From Toxonevra muliebris (Eukaryota; Arthropoda; Insecta; Diptera; Pallopteridae), in contig OY829329.1 in NCBI GenBank assembly GCA_963691655.1, forward strand, positions 10,926,708 through 10,990,707: a stretch of 64,000 nucleotides of DNA. The letters are read 5' to 3'. Position numbers and translations under genes: made by a program. Shown piece by piece: positions 12,280 to 24,985 of this stretch (the stretch's first letter is position 1; each line of letters opens with the position of its first letter). The notes under the pieces are model-generated. The model saw only the letters and a program-made list of their open reading frames with translations. It did not search any database and was not told where the DNA came from.

Positions 12280-12456
12280 AAGCGTGAAGTAACAATCTGT
12301 CAAAAGTAAAATGTATACATTTTCATTGTAATCAAACACAATGGGTGCGTTTCCCGGATGCAAAATCAAAAAAAGCTGTTCTCAAAGTGGGTAAGAAACG
12401 CGTCACTGAGTAAAAATATATGCATTTTATTTTTAACAGATTGTTACTTCACGCTT
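12280..12456. mobile_element. MITE with AAGCGTGAAGTAACAATCTG ends, 177 bp
   Basis: The left arm (12280 to about 12325) and right arm (about 12410-12456) are inverted copies over roughly 45 bp. Each starts AAGCGTGAAGTAACAATCTG and continues through AAAATG(T/C)ATA. The centre contains GTGCGTTTCCCGGATG. No reliable target duplication is visible and there is no coding capacity. The superfamily is unassigned. Confidence 0.75.
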
Positions 12457-14567
12457 TAATGTCTTTTTTGTAAAGAGCAGGCGGAACCAAGTTTAAGTTT
12501 AAGTAAGTTTATTTTCTTTTAAAATATGTGCCTTTGATGCCTGAGAAACATTAGCTGCTTACATTCAACCGTATAGATACGTTTAGTCAGCTAAAAACCA
12601 CGAAAAGTCAGAAAAATATACATATTTTCAGCTTCGCTTTATTTATTTCGCAAAAACTATTATCTTTTAGCTTTCGAACGCCACCTCAAACGTGAAGATA
12701 TCATTAATAAAAATAGGTTCAAATAGAAAAGCATAAAAATCACACTTTTCAAATTTTTTAATTCGCGCTGTCGCGAAGTGGAGCATAAGGAAAATTTATG
12801 ATGTGGGATTTTCTTCTTTGGAACCCTAAAGAAGAGTAAGATCTAAAATAGATCAGCAACGAAATTTTTATTTTTCAGACGATCTTATGTGAAATGACTC
12901 AGCAGAGATTTAAATTTTAAAATTTCGAATCAATGTGAACAACAGATAAAAAAGTTTTCGCTCTTTAAATTTAATAGTAAAAATATTGACTCTAGATTCC
13001 TTAAAATATATAACTTCTCTTTACATAAATTTAATTTTTGCTTATTAACTCTTTAGCTGTGTCAAAACTTTCTATAGAAGTTGACCAATCTCCTCTAAGA
13101 TTTTTCTTCTTTTTTTTTTGGGACTGATGACTTTTGGGACTTATGACTTTTGGGATTTTATCACATGCTCATCATTACTCAATTGTTATTTCATATGGTT
13201 GGCGGTTGTTTACCTCTCCAGCATGTCGAAAACGAAGATACATACACTCGAAGTCTAGTCGAAGCCGCTGCTGCTACTGCTGCTGCTACTGCTGCTGCTG
13301 CTCTACGCAAACCGCAATTTATGCAATTTTTCAATGACGTCTCTGCTTTTTATGAAAATTATGATGAAATATTAGAGTTTGCTTCTTCTTTTTTTATTAT
13401 TTATTTGTTTTGTTTTTTTTTTGTATTTGATATGTTATGTTTATAAATAGAAGGAGGTAGAGTAGGGTGTGCAATGCATTCGCACAAGTGGATTTTATGT
13501 TTTATTAGAAAAGTTCGTTGTACGAGTCGCATGTGAAAATGATGTGAGAAAAAGAAAGTGAAAGAGGAAGAAAATTAGATTGAAAGGAAGTTCTATGATA
13601 TATTTTTGGAATAAGAATATTTTTTTTTTATTTTGCTTTATAATTATGCAGAGATAGTCTTAGCTCAATGGCGGAAAGTTCACAGATTAAAAACTAGAGG
13701 CAGAAGAAATGGCAGACAATGAAATGAGCAAATCTTTTAGAGTAAGAATTGGTAGGAAATGCTTCGAAAACTCTTTTCGATTTCAGGTTCTTCAGTTTTT
13801 TATTGAACAAAAAAAAAATTATTTCCTAATATACAAGTAATAGAAAATACATGATATTTTCAATACACTTGAATTAAAAAGTGTTTATTCTCTTATTATT
13901 GATTGAAATGTTTCTTCATTGGCCTGTTGTAATAAATGTCAACTTCATACCATTCCAATATTTTTCTTTTGTTCAACTAACACTATCTGCTGTTTAAAGT
14001 TGCCAAATTAATAATACCAATGATAATAATAATAAAATATCTATTTAATTGTCTAACAACAACAACGAACAACAAAATTGTTTAATCATCTCATTTAATT
14101 TTATAAACGCCTTATAAAACACTTACGTAGAGACACAGAGTATTATTCTGTATGTAACCCAGATAGTCACCCAAACAGACACACAGGCAGACAGACAAAA
14201 ATAAGCCGCTCATGCGCATTTATTTGCTACTCAAGTCTATCAAACACAAGTAGTTAGTAGTGAAGTTAATTAATGCGATCACTTTTGTTTAACAAAAAGA
14301 TGAAAAAAAAATAAACTTAATCTTCACATCTCGATGCATCGTTGTCGTCTTTGTTGGTATGTTGGTGGCTTTACGTCTCGCCTAGACTTTAAGACGCAAG
14401 AAAACATGTTTACTGTCTTTAGCGCTCACTCAGTTTTACTTGCAAGTAGCTGAAATATATTCACTGAAGTTGTTTAAGTTTATCTAAAAATAATTCACCT
14501 TTTTTTAAGCTTCAAAGAAATTATAGTGAAAAAATATTATTAGACTACTACTTAAAGAGGTGTTGGT
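12457..14567. other. AT-rich non-coding DNA with a GCT trinucleotide tract
   Basis: A (GCTGCTACT)-type tract at 13265-13302 reads as poly-Ala or poly-Ser in some frames (98 codons at 13150-13446). The flanking residues show no recognisable domain and no splice context was found. No other feature was recognised. Confidence 0.4.
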
Positions 14568-16696
14568 CAGTGGCGGATCCAGAATGCGTAGGGGGTGTAG
14601 GGGCGGGGGAGCAACCTCTCACCAAAATAGTTCATATATAGAATGTATAATAGGTCAGCGATTTGTTTTGAAGTGCCACAGTAAATTTCAAATGTCAAAT
14701 GCATAACTTTTTAACAACGCTTTTGGGTATATATGACTATACAGGGTAAACGAACGCGACATCTGTTATTAGGTTCTGATAAGAAATATTTCCCATCGAA
14801 AAGTAGTTGGGGTCGCTGAAGGTCAAAATTACTTAGGTTCAACTTTTTTTTAAGAAAGCAACTCTTGAAAAAAATAATATTTTTTACTAGACTAATTGTT
14901 GGAAAAAAATAATGAATATTTTTCGGAAAAAATATTCTCCATCAAAAAATAGTTGAAGTCATTGAAGGTTAAAACCACCTAGGTCCAACTTTTTCCGAGA
15001 AATAAATCCTCGACAGACTAAAATCTTTTTTTTTTTGCTATATTGGATTTACCTTTGAAAAAAAAAAAACAACAAACAGAACAAACTTTGAAGAAAATAT
15101 TTCCAATTAAAAAGTACGTGCCACCGAAGGCTAAAATTACCTAGGTTTTTTACCAGAACCTAATGATAGATTTCGCGTTCGTTTACTCGGTATAATCATA
15201 TATCGAATAGAGGCTTCATATAACACCCAAAAGTGTTGGCAAGGCGGGTTGGGGGTGTGTTGCCGTCTGAGTAATTTTTTTCCTTCCTTCCATGATAAGC
15301 AACTTTCTCTTAGTTATGAAACATGTACAAGGTAAAATAAAAAATTTTTTTATATTGGTCCCGCACATACCAAAATTAAGGGTTTCGACCCCCAAACCGG
15401 GGATCCCAGACATGATAGAGAATATCTGAGTACAGAGTCGGAATCAGTGACCCCAAATTACCGTTATCCCGTTACCGTTAAAAAGTTATCCATTCGACAT
15501 TTGATTTTATAAATTGTTGCACAGTTTAAGTTTTGTTCCGATTTTTCGTCGAAATTTGTTCCCTTGTTCTCTTTTGGTCAAAGTTTTATTCCGAGTTTTT
15601 AGTCTGATTTTAAGTTTTAGTTTTGTTTTCCTTTGAATGATTTTTGGTCTGAATTTGGTTTGAATTTTAGTTTAATTTCTAGTTGGATTTTTAATTTGAA
15701 TTTGGTTTCCATTTGTTCCAAATTTTGGTTGGAAGTTCGGTCTGACTTGTCGTCTTAAGTCGGTTTCAATTTTGATCTTTTTTATGGTTTAGTTTTTATC
15801 TAAATTTGGTTTCTTTTTGGTCAGAGTTTTGGTCTGATTTATAGCTTAATTTTTGGTTTGATTTTCGATTTAAATTTGGTATCTTTTTAGTCTGAGTCCG
15901 GTGGTCTTTTTTTTAGTATAAATTTTAGTTTGAGTTTTGGTATACTTTTACTTTATTTTAAAATGACTTTTGGTCTGAATATCGTTTCAATTTTAGTCTT
16001 ACCGTTGGTCTAATTTTTCATATGCTCTAAATTTCGGTTTGAATTACGGACCGACTTTCGGGCTTAATTTAGCTTGAAGTTTGATTTTTCTTATGGTCTG
16101 GTTTATATGTAAATTTGGTTTCTTTTTGGTTTGATTTTGCCATGAATTTCGGTCTGAATTATGGTCCCAATTTGTGACTTATTTTTTGTAATTTTGGACT
16201 GATTTTTTGTTTGAATATCGTTGAGATTTTGTATTAAATTTTTATCTTTGTTAATGACTTTTTTCCGCTTTTGGTCTGAGATTCGGTCTATGCTTTTTGT
16301 CTAATAATTGATTCGATATTTTGGTTGAATTTCAGTCTAATTGTGGTTCGGTATTTGGTCCGAATTTTGAGTTTTTGGTCCAATGTTTAGTTTTAATTCT
16401 GGTCTCATTTTTGATATGAATTTCGGTCTTAATTTTTGGTTTAAAATTTTCCAATATTTTGGCCTGAACTTTTGGTCGCATTTTGGTTTACATTTTTTTA
16501 ATTTTAGTTTGCTTTTGATCTGTTTTTAGTTTGAATTTTGATTAGAATTAAGTGTGGATTTTGATCATATTTATGAACTTGTTTTTGGAAATGGTTTTTT
16601 ATTTCGTTTCTGAATTGACTTTCGCCTGATTTTTAGTCTAGAATTTTGAAAAGCAAAATCAACCCTCCCCAAACTTAAGTCCTAGATCCGCCACTG
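14568..16696 (+). mobile_element. hAT-like composite element A carrying the TTTTGGTCTGAA minisatellite
   Basis: Ends are CAGTGGCGGATCCAG on the left and, inward from the right, CAGTGGCGGATCTAGGACTT, a 12-bp perfect TIR core. The 8-bp flanks match at only 5 of 8 bases (GTGTTGGT / GTGGTGAC), so the insertion is old or the duplication is lost. Inside are a G-rich left end, an internal inverted repeat (about 14739-14800 against 15130-15200), a module shared with 24495-24985, and the minisatellite. No transposase is visible. The hAT assignment rests on the TIR type alone. Confidence 0.7.
15525..16660 (+). repeat. Degenerate TTTTGGTCTGAA minisatellite, array A
   Basis: The segment is built almost wholly from variants of (A/T)TTTTGGTCTGA(A/G), spaced about 10-16 bp apart. 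The plus strand is rich in T and G and poor in C. Neighbouring units differ strongly, so the array is old. It ends just before the right TIR of the enclosing element. It is non-coding, since stops occur in all frames. Confidence 0.85.
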
Positions 16697-19157
16697 GTGG
16701 TGACGGGCACTTGATTTTCATTACTGATGCGTAAATATTGCACAAAATTATTTTGATTTAAACTAGTTTCTTGCTTTTATGAGTAATTGAATGAATCACG
16801 TTTTAAAGGAACTTGTGCGTAAGCAATGGTATTTAAATCTATATTTCTGAGGAGAAAGTTTTTTGTATTTAAGTGGTACAGAAACTAATGAATTTGATTG
16901 GAAAAAAGCTTTACTTTGATTAATTTCCGATTAACTACCGATTATAAATAAGTAATAATAATAATAATAAAATGAAAATGAATCACATTATTAAAAAGCT
17001 TTACTTTGATTAATTTCTGAAAAGAAACGAAGTTTCTTGTTAAAGCCAAAATTATAGGACTAGAGCTGTTTTGTAGTTTGGGTACCCAATCTATATGATA
17101 GACGGGGAAGGAGGTGAGGGAATAGGTTAAAAAATATGCTCAGACTTAAAAAAACACTTTCTCTCAAACACCAAACAAGTAATATTTTAAAATATATGTA
17201 TATAACCAACTTTAAGTCCCAATTAGGCACCCGTTCTTACATTAAGGTTAATGTCAAACTTTCTTTCATATATATGCTTTTGTTATTAAGGCATTTTTGA
17301 AATTATAGAACTATGTTTGAGCACTTAAAATGTGGCCCCACTTAGGGCGCCATTCAAATTTTTACTCCACGTACTTATTTTAATAAGATGAGAAGAAAAG
17401 TAGTAGATTTTCTTTTGATTTCCTTTTAAATTTAATTTTAAACCACCACCATCCATTAAGTAATCAGCTATAAATTGATACATTGTTCCTTTCCTCATCT
17501 TCAATAAATATTATTTGTTTATTAAGTGCTGTGCTGTTTTGCATTTGACCGCAAGCATCGTTTAGTTTTTCTACACACTTTCTACTATAATTTTTGTGCT
17601 TTTGTTAAATTGTTGATAAGTAAGTGTGCATTTTATTGCACTTTATCTTTTTCTTTTTCAATTGAATTTATTTACTTTTCATTTCATGCGCTGTCTATGC
17701 AAATATTTTTATATGCTTTTGTAGTTCCACAAAAAAAAACAAAAATGCCTTTCTTCGGGCACATAGAAGAGGTTGTTTTGCAGGATATAAAATTCAGTCA
17801 TACGTTAGTTTGCTATTGACTACATTGTACTTTTCTATAGAAAACGTAGTAAAGAAAAAAATTGTGCAATTTAAGAATTTACGATTTCATGGGCAAATGT
17901 TTTTTAATCTATTTTTTTAGGGTGCGAACTTTGGTTTGGCACATGCTGAATTCCCTTCAATTTATGTTAAGTACAAAGGAATACAATACAAAAAAATGAA
18001 GGAGGGTTATCATGTGCTGACAATGTCCAACAGTTAATGAGAAAAGGGATTATAATTTTAATATTAATAATCATGGTTGATGCGGATGCTGACGAGGTGT
18101 TAACGTGCTGAAACTGTTGTTTGGTTTTATTGTAAAGTTTTGTTCTTTTTTTTACATCCTAAGGGAATTTAATTACAAAAATTATTTAACATTTAATTAC
18201 TATATGCAAAATAAAACCTTAGCTTAACAAAAGTAAAGTGTGTGAGTTGCAAATTCATCATCTATTTAAAATTCTCTCGGCAGGTAAATAAAATATGCTG
18301 AAGTTTCAAATTTTGTTATATTTGTTGGTAACTAGTATATATTTATAAGAATTTACTACCCATTTAAAGCTTAAGTAATTCAGAAAGAAAGAGAGTGAGA
18401 GGAGAGAGAGGTAACAAAAGCCTGCTTAAGTTATCCCTAGAGAGATTTCAAAATTAAGTATTTTTTTATTTACTTTTATTATGCTGTAATTCACTACTTA
18501 TTTATTTTTTTCTTTAATAAAGTATAACATTTTTTTTGAGGGTTGTTGTTGGATTTTCTTTGTTGTTAAAGGTTGAGGTGGATATTCTGCAAATTATGTG
18601 CATAAACTCATCATATCAAAAGAAGAAAACAAAAATGAAAAAAAAAAGAATGTAATCAGAAATGAAATTGTTTCATTATTTCACTTGAAAAGGAAGTACT
18701 TCTTCTTTTTTACTTCTTCTGTTTTTTTTTTCCTTCTTTAACTGCAGACGACATTCCGCAGCACATAACTTTTCTACTTTCCTACTTACTACAATGACTT
18801 AATGCCAGCAGTAGAAAAGAAGTAGCTTTTACTTAGTAGCTGTAAAAGAAAGGGAGGTTTTACTGCGAGCGAGTGTGATTGAGTGCCTTTTACTGATTTT
18901 GACAGCTGTAGAAGTAAAGCAATATATATATTTTTTTTTTTTTTTATTCCATGTCAATAACTGAAGAAACAAGACTCAGTGAACTTCAAAAAGACTTCAA
19001 GATAATTCTTGATTTATAGAATTTTTTACTAAAAAAAAATATATTGTCTAGGGTAAATGAAAATTGCAATTTGACGCCATGTGAAAGGTCGAAGTCGGAG
19101 TCAGAGCACAAATTTACATAGAAAACTTCATATTTTTCAAAAAATTTCATTTTGCAG
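16697..19157. other. AT-rich non-coding DNA
   Basis: No gene or bounded element was recognised. Simple-sequence stretches include (AAT)n at 16951-16970, a GA-rich tract at about 18384-18410 and T runs around 18932-18946. The 97-codon frame at 17526-17819 has no recognisable motif. Confidence 0.45.
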
Positions 19158-19194
19158 GCCAGTGTTATCAAACCTACAACTAAATTAAAATTCA

Positions 19195-20475
19195 AACTAA
19201 AAACCGGACTATAAATTAGATCAATAACCAGACTGAAACCCAGATCAAAAACCAGACTCAGATCAAAAAATGTGATTAAAATTCAGACTAAAAATCAGAT
19301 CAGAAAATTCTGATCAAATTTAAACTAAAAACAAACTATTAATTTAAATAAAAAAAATAGATCAAAAATAAGGCCGAAATTCGAAACAATTATTAGACCA
19401 AAATTCGGACCAAAACTCAGACCGGAATTCAAAACAAAAGCCAGATCAAAGCTAAGATCAAATTCAGCCAAAAAATCGCTCTCAAATTCAGAGTACTAAA
19501 ATTCAGATAAAAACCGAAATAAAACTTACACCAAATTCAGATAAAAATACAAAATTTCAGTCCATTAGGAACCAAACTCAGACCAAAAATTTAAATAAAA
19601 AAAATAGACCAAAATTAAGGCCGAAATTCGAAACAATTATTAGACCAAAATTCGGACCAAAACTCAGACCGGAATTCAAAACAAAAGCCAGATCAAAGCT
19701 AAGATCAAATTCAGCCAAAAAATCGCTCTCAAATTCAGAGCACTAAAATTCAGATAAAAACCCAACTAAAACTTACACCAAATTCAGATAAAAATACAAA
19801 ATTTCAGTCCATTAGGAACCAAACTCAGACCAAAAATTTAAATAAAAAAAATAGACCAAAATTAAGGCCGAAATTCGAAACAATTATTAGACCAAAATTC
19901 GGACCAAAACTCAGACCGGAATTCAAAACAAAAGCCAGATCAAAGCTAAGACCAAATTCAGCCAAAAAATTGCTCTCAAATTTAGAGTAAAAACATACCA
20001 AAATTTAGATCGAAAATTTAACTAAACTCTGATCGATATTACGACTAAAGATCACACCACAATTTAGATCGAATTCAAACGAAAAATTAGACTCAACTAC
20101 AGATCAGAAAAGCATCAAATTTTAGATAAAAATCGAAACAAAATTCAGACAAAAAACAGTAAAAAATTTCAGACTATAATGAGTCCAAACTCAGGCAAAA
20201 CTTAGACAATAATTTAGACAAAAACTCAGTTAAAATTTAAACCTAAAATCAGACAAAAATCCAGAGCAAACATTAGGCCAAGCTTCAGACTAATACTTCA
20301 TTAGAGCTTTATATCAAAACTCAGATCTAATCTAGACCCAAGTTCAAATGAAAATCCGGACAAAGCTCTGTAAAAAAATTCAGTCCAAATTCAGATAAAA
20401 AGTCAGATCAAAATTCCGCACCATCAGGAAACACAACAAAAAAACTAAACTATACCAAAATTCAGACCAAAATAG
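19195..20475 (-). repeat. Degenerate minisatellite, array G
   Basis: Variants of TTCAGACCAAAA fill this stretch. The array continues at 21106-21275 on the far side of the retrotransposon fragment. It is non-coding. Confidence 0.85.
19335..19985. repeat. 247-bp higher-order tandem repeat inside array G
   Basis: The marker GGCCGAAATTCGAAAC starts at 19372, 19619 and 19866, exactly 247 bp apart. The sequence between markers is nearly identical, including CGCTCTCAAATTCAGAG and TCCATTAGGAACCAAACTC. About 2.6 copies are present. Such identity inside an otherwise diverged array shows recent local duplication. Confidence 0.9.
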
Positions 20476-21105
20476 AGGAATTATTTTATGGGTGTAGTGT
20501 ACTGAGTCTGATCTATTGTACCCGATATGCCGATAACCCTAAAAAAATTTCAGTAGGGGTTTCAGTTTCGGATTGATCATGTCCAAACTGTGTGCCCTGT
20601 AGTTCTCTAGGTATATCTTCCTCCTGCGAGTAAGTACCTCCCAATGTTGAAATATCTGCTCTGGTATTTCAGCTTCCTCCTGACAAAATCTACAGGTTTT
20701 GTCTTGTACTATGCGGAAGTTTTTCATGTGATCCCCCAGTTAACAATGCTGTGAAAGGAATCCTGTGACAATCCTGAATTGGTTTTTACTTCGACCTTTA
20801 GACCTAGAGCTGCTCTCTTTGAATTAAAGTCCCCAATTAGCAATTTTGATTGTCAAAGCCCAGAGAGTTGAGCCCAGTAAGTTTACCTACCAGTATTTCC
20901 GTCCCCCTAATGTCTTTTATGGTGTTTATTCTTACTCCTAGAAGGTGTTCAGGACCAATGTAACTCTTGGCCGCTGCCTTCTTTGCTATAAGCCATCTCA
21001 TTTCCATATATATTTCTGTATGTCCAGGAACTCAGAATATGGTTACCTTATTTGTCTTCCCTAAGTCATTTAATAGCTTCAGGCATTGCGGCTTGACTAT
21101 CTGAA
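20476..21105 (-). pseudogene. Non-LTR retrotransposon fragment: RNase H and C-terminal zinc-finger tail
   Basis: Read on the minus strand, about 21101-21084 gives DSQAA and about 21031-21005 gives VPGHTEIY. These match the catalytic-Asp and VPGHxxIxGNExAD regions of RNase H domains in non-LTR polyproteins. A shifted frame then gives AKKAAAKSYIGPEHLLGVRI, a typical continuation. Downstream, 20539-20727 encodes KTCRFCQEEAEIPEQIFQHW, the Cys/His tail motif. Frameshifts and a stop break the frame, so this is a dead, 5'-truncated copy. RNase H points to the I/LOA/R1-like groups. It lies inside the minisatellite array, which resumes on both sides. Confidence 0.75.
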
Positions 21106-21316
21106 TACATTTAGAGCAAGACTGAAACCAAAACCAAAAGGAAATCAGACTCAGACCAAAAATCGGACTAACAAAAGTCCAATAATCTTATCGAAATTCG
21201 AAACTAAAGAACTAAAAGTCAGACAAAAACCTGAACAAATTAAGAAATTCAGTCAAAAAATCACACCAAAATTTTGTATAAGTGTGTTCTATAGTTCTCC
21301 ATGGGGTCCGTCACTA

Positions 21317-22847
21317 CATATATATATATATATATATAAATATATATATATATTAATTTGGTATAACAAAAAGTTTGTGACCGAGTCACCAAGGAGTAAA
21401 CAAAAATAAAGAACTGGCAAAACATTTACTTTCAACATTAACAAAAACTTAAGCTTGAGAGCTATCTACTCTAAGTTTTATGTGAGGCTTTTGCCGCTAC
21501 TATAACCTAACCTAACCTAACTTATCTCGTTTCTAAGCTTTAAAAAATATTCTCCCCATAATTAACTTGATTTTGTGCTTATCAATTATTCACAAATTCT
21601 CACACTCTTCTTTCAATTACTTCAGTTTTTCACTCCAACCCATACTGAATATATCAAACAATACGCACTTTATGCAAATTAAAGAAGGGTCCTTATTGTG
21701 TCCTTTAAGCGCATCATACTCGAAAATGCGGAAGGCAGTGAGAAAAAAAAAGAAGAACGATAGTCAATGATGATTCATAATAACAAAAAATGCTGTATGA
21801 AAATCAGTGAATAGAAAATTGTCAAAAAGAGGAAGTACTGCAAAAAAAAAAAAAAAAAAATTAAACAAAACAAAAATGCAACGCTGTCATTTATAACGGG
21901 AAAGACAATAGCAAACTTGATGAACGCTTTTTATACAAAAAAAAAAAAAAAAATAAATAAATATCAGGGGTGATAAAAAAAAAACAAAATAAATGGTAGG
22001 GGGAAATGATAATTGTTACTGATTTCGTAGTGAAAAGAGGAGGAGGTTGAGGAGTAATAGCTAAAACTAGAAAAACGGAAAAATTGTGAATTAGTTATAC
22101 ATACAGCTGACATTTAAATGACATGTGTGTACACCAGCGTAACGGTGTAAATAATCGGAGCGATGCCATTTTTAGTGTGACAAAAATTAATAATAATTTT
22201 GCAAGAGTATAAAGGAAAAAGGGGTGGCAATCTGGACACTTGTGTAGAAGGGTTAAAGAAGATTATGTGTGTGTGTATTAAAAATTGGAATAAAAAATGA
22301 GAATGAATCACTGCAATAATTTATAATGGACACAAGTGTAAATGACAGTTGTGAAATAGAGAGAACTATGAAACCGTAAAAAAAGTTTCAGGGCAGTTTT
22401 GGGTAAAAACAAGAAATATTTTTTATAAAGTATACAGATCAAGTTTAGAACAAATAGATTTTTATGGAAGAAAAAATAGTTTGCTTTAAAGTAAGATTTA
22501 CTTTGGGAAACGATTTTATATGTGTTCGTTAGGTTTACAACTGAACCAAAAACTTTCTCTGGAATTTAACTAATTTGCTTTGCAACGCTTCATTTTATTT
22601 TGATGCAATGTCTACATACCAACAAATATCATTACAATAATTGACATTTACAAATCCTTTAATGTGTTTCTAATCCTTAATTCAAATTCGCACAATACAT
22701 TCACATATACGAAACAAAACAAACCCTATTGAAATAAATTATTTTTTAATTTATTTTTTGCCCCACCTCATGGACATTGAAAGAAATTAAAGCAAATAGA
22801 ATTAGATATGTTCACCGCAGAAAACATGCAACACTTTGTCTTTCAAT
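21317..22847. other. AT-rich non-coding DNA
   Basis: This contains a TATA-type microsatellite (about 21318-21352), a short CCTAACCTAACCTAAC run at about 21503-21520 and A runs near 21842 and 21938. No gene was recognised. Confidence 0.45.
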
Positions 22848-23042
22848 AGTATAGCCACTAACGGACCCAGATATTTCCGAAATAGGGGGAGGGGGGGGGG
22901 GCTTTTGAAATCGACACTTTAAGTTCGTTTTGGATTCATGACAAACGCTCAAAATGTATGATATATTTATCGGTAAGAGCGGGAAGTGAAAACGAAGAGT
23001 TGACCCCAAAAGCCCCCCTTAGTATCCGCTAGTGAGCACAGC
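22848..23042. mobile_element. hAT-type MITE, 179 bp
   Basis: The element spans 22856-23034. Its left end is CACTAACGGACCCAG and the reverse complement of its right end is CACTAGCGGATACT. The 8-bp flanks AGTATAGC and AGCACAGC match at 6 of 8 positions, with two transitions. The interior has a G run near 22887-22900 and is non-coding on the evidence available. TIR type and 8-bp duplication support hAT. Confidence 0.75.
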
Positions 23043-23395
23043 TATATATAGCAACTAACTAGAAAAATAGCCGCAGGATACAAAAGTTAAGCCGCAAAGC
23101 ACCAAAAAGTATACAAAATCTCCAATTTTGTGTGTGTGTCCCAACGGAGTGAGGTACGCTATGAACAGCAGATGAAAGTGGCTACATTTACGCTTGGGCA
23201 CACTAACCGTTTCGTAGTATTCTACTCCTTCTTCCTCCTCTTTCTTTTCATGCAATATACAGTTATAATTTTTGGGGTTTTTAGGGGAAATTTGTGCAAA
23301 ATGTTTGTACTTTTTGCATGCTCAAATGCATTTAAATTAAAGGCACGTATAATTCAGTCAGTTGAAATTGTCAGACGAACTGTCAAATTGGATGA

Positions 23396-23458
<63 letters not shown>

Positions 23459-24494
23459 AAGAAAGAGAGAGAGAGAGAGATAGAGATAGAGAGACCGAAA
23501 GAGCAAGAAGGGTAAACGGATTGGTTGCTGAGGGTACAACACTGCCAGCCATTCATTCATGCTATAATGTGAGCTTAAATTTATAATGTGCGTATGCATT
23601 GGAATTTTCTCTATTGTCGCCAGCAGCGGGGTTGGTTACTGCTGCTTGTTGTTGCAACATGCCAACACAATGTTGTCAGTAGTAACACAATTGGGGAGCA
23701 TTCCCATTGCTGTTTTCACTAAAGTCTATGAGAATTGGAAGGTGGAGGTTTCATAATGTCTCTGATGCTTTCACTTGTGTTTCACTTGCATTTAACGAGT
23801 GTAGGATGAATACCTACCTACTTTTTTTTTGCGAATTGCATGTTGTTGTTATAAATACATTTGGGAACATATTGTTTTGTCTGGGGATCTGCGTAGAGAA
23901 AGAACAGTCAAACACACTTACAAACAAACAAACAAACAAATTTGATTACTTTAAAGAGGGTATAAAATGTAAGGTATTTGGGAATAAGCACGAAATGGGG
24001 ATAAATTGTCATCAGCTGTTTTTTATGTGAAAGTGGAGAGGTGGGGGAGAGAAGTAAAATTTGTAGTGTGTACAGCAAAAAAGAAATCAGTTTAATTTAA
24101 AGAGAAATTTTTATTAAAGGGGTTAAGATTGAAACATGAAGCTACAGAAATATGTGTGTACTCAAAAGTGCCCCGAGTCCTTGAATTCCAATCAATTTGT
24201 AGTATAATGCAATCGGGAGAGCTACTGGAGTAAGTTATCTACCTAAGAGGCTCTGAGTACAGGGTATCGCCTTCAAATGTGGCCAGCTTCCTAATATCGT
24301 CTTTTCTGATGAGGTGCTATTCCCAATGCTTGATCCGGAATTTAAACGCTTCTCCAGCGATAAGGCCAATTTTTGATTCAGCAAGCAAAATTGCTGCATT
24401 TGAAGGTAAGAGATAATCTAGAAAATATTCAGTAATAACCTTTACATATGGGACATTCTTAGACAACACGAATAGACCCATAAACTTAACTTAT
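23043..24494. other. Non-coding DNA with a long (GA)n tract
   Basis: A (GA)n/(GAAA)n tract occupies about 23394-23500 and creates long artificial Arg/Glu or Leu/Ser frames on the two strands. No gene was recognised on either side. Confidence 0.5.
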
Positions 24495-24985
24495 TTGATT
24501 TTGATGGAGAATATTTTTTCCGAAGAATCTTTATTATTTTTTCAAACAATTAATCCAATATAAAGGGATCATAAAAAAAAAAATTTTTTTTTAAGGGTTA
24601 ATTTCTTAAAAAAAGTTAGACCTAGGTAATTTCGACTTTCGGTGACCCCAACTATTTTTCAATGGGAAACATTTTTCACTAAAACTTAATGATAGGTTTC
24701 GGGTTCGTTTACTCGGTATAGCCATATGTCGAATAATGGCTTCATATAACACCCAAAAGGTTGGGTATGGGGGGTTGGGGGCGTGTTGCTGTCTAAGAAA
24801 TTTTTTTCCTTCCTTCTATGATAAACAACTTTCTCTTAGCTATGAAACATGTACAAAGTAAAATAAAAAAATAATTTTTATTGGTCCCGCGCATACCAAA
24901 ATTATAGGTTTCGGCCCATACCGAAGATCCCAGACGTGATAGAGAAAATCTGAGTACAGGGTCGAATTCGGCGACCCCAAAAACC
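24495..24985 (+). repeat. Repeat module shared with element A
   Basis: From about 24680 this matches 15150-15470 in direct orientation, including GTTCGTTTACTCGGTATA, GCTTCATATAACACCCAAAA and TTTTTTTCCTTCCTTC. Its first part (24495-24670) matches the reverse complement of about 14780-14960. The module therefore carries an internal inverted structure. Here it leads into a 120-bp tandem array rather than the TTTTGGTCTGAA array. Confidence 0.8.

Larger units (their letters stand above)
19158..21316 (-). mobile_element. Probable composite element G carrying the minisatellite (reverse orientation)
   Basis: This is the minisatellite array in the AGACCAAAATTCAGA orientation, interrupted by a non-LTR retrotransposon fragment. 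The right end GGGGTCCGTCACTA (to about 21316) resembles the GGATCCGCCACTG terminus of related elements. The left end is uncertain; AGTGTTATCAAACC near 19158 is only a weak match. The boundaries are therefore inferred. Confidence 0.4.

Noticed and set aside
13150..13446. 98-codon plus-strand frame with poly-Ala from a GCT tract
   Set aside because: Low-complexity trinucleotide repeat, Phe-rich tail, no domain and no splice context.
21499..21522. CCTAACCTAACCTAAC as a telomeric repeat
   Set aside because: Only about three units and flies do not use TTAGG telomeres; a common short insect motif.
23130..23599. Several Arg/Glu- or Leu/Ser-rich frames
   Set aside because: They are translations of the (GA)n tract on both strands.
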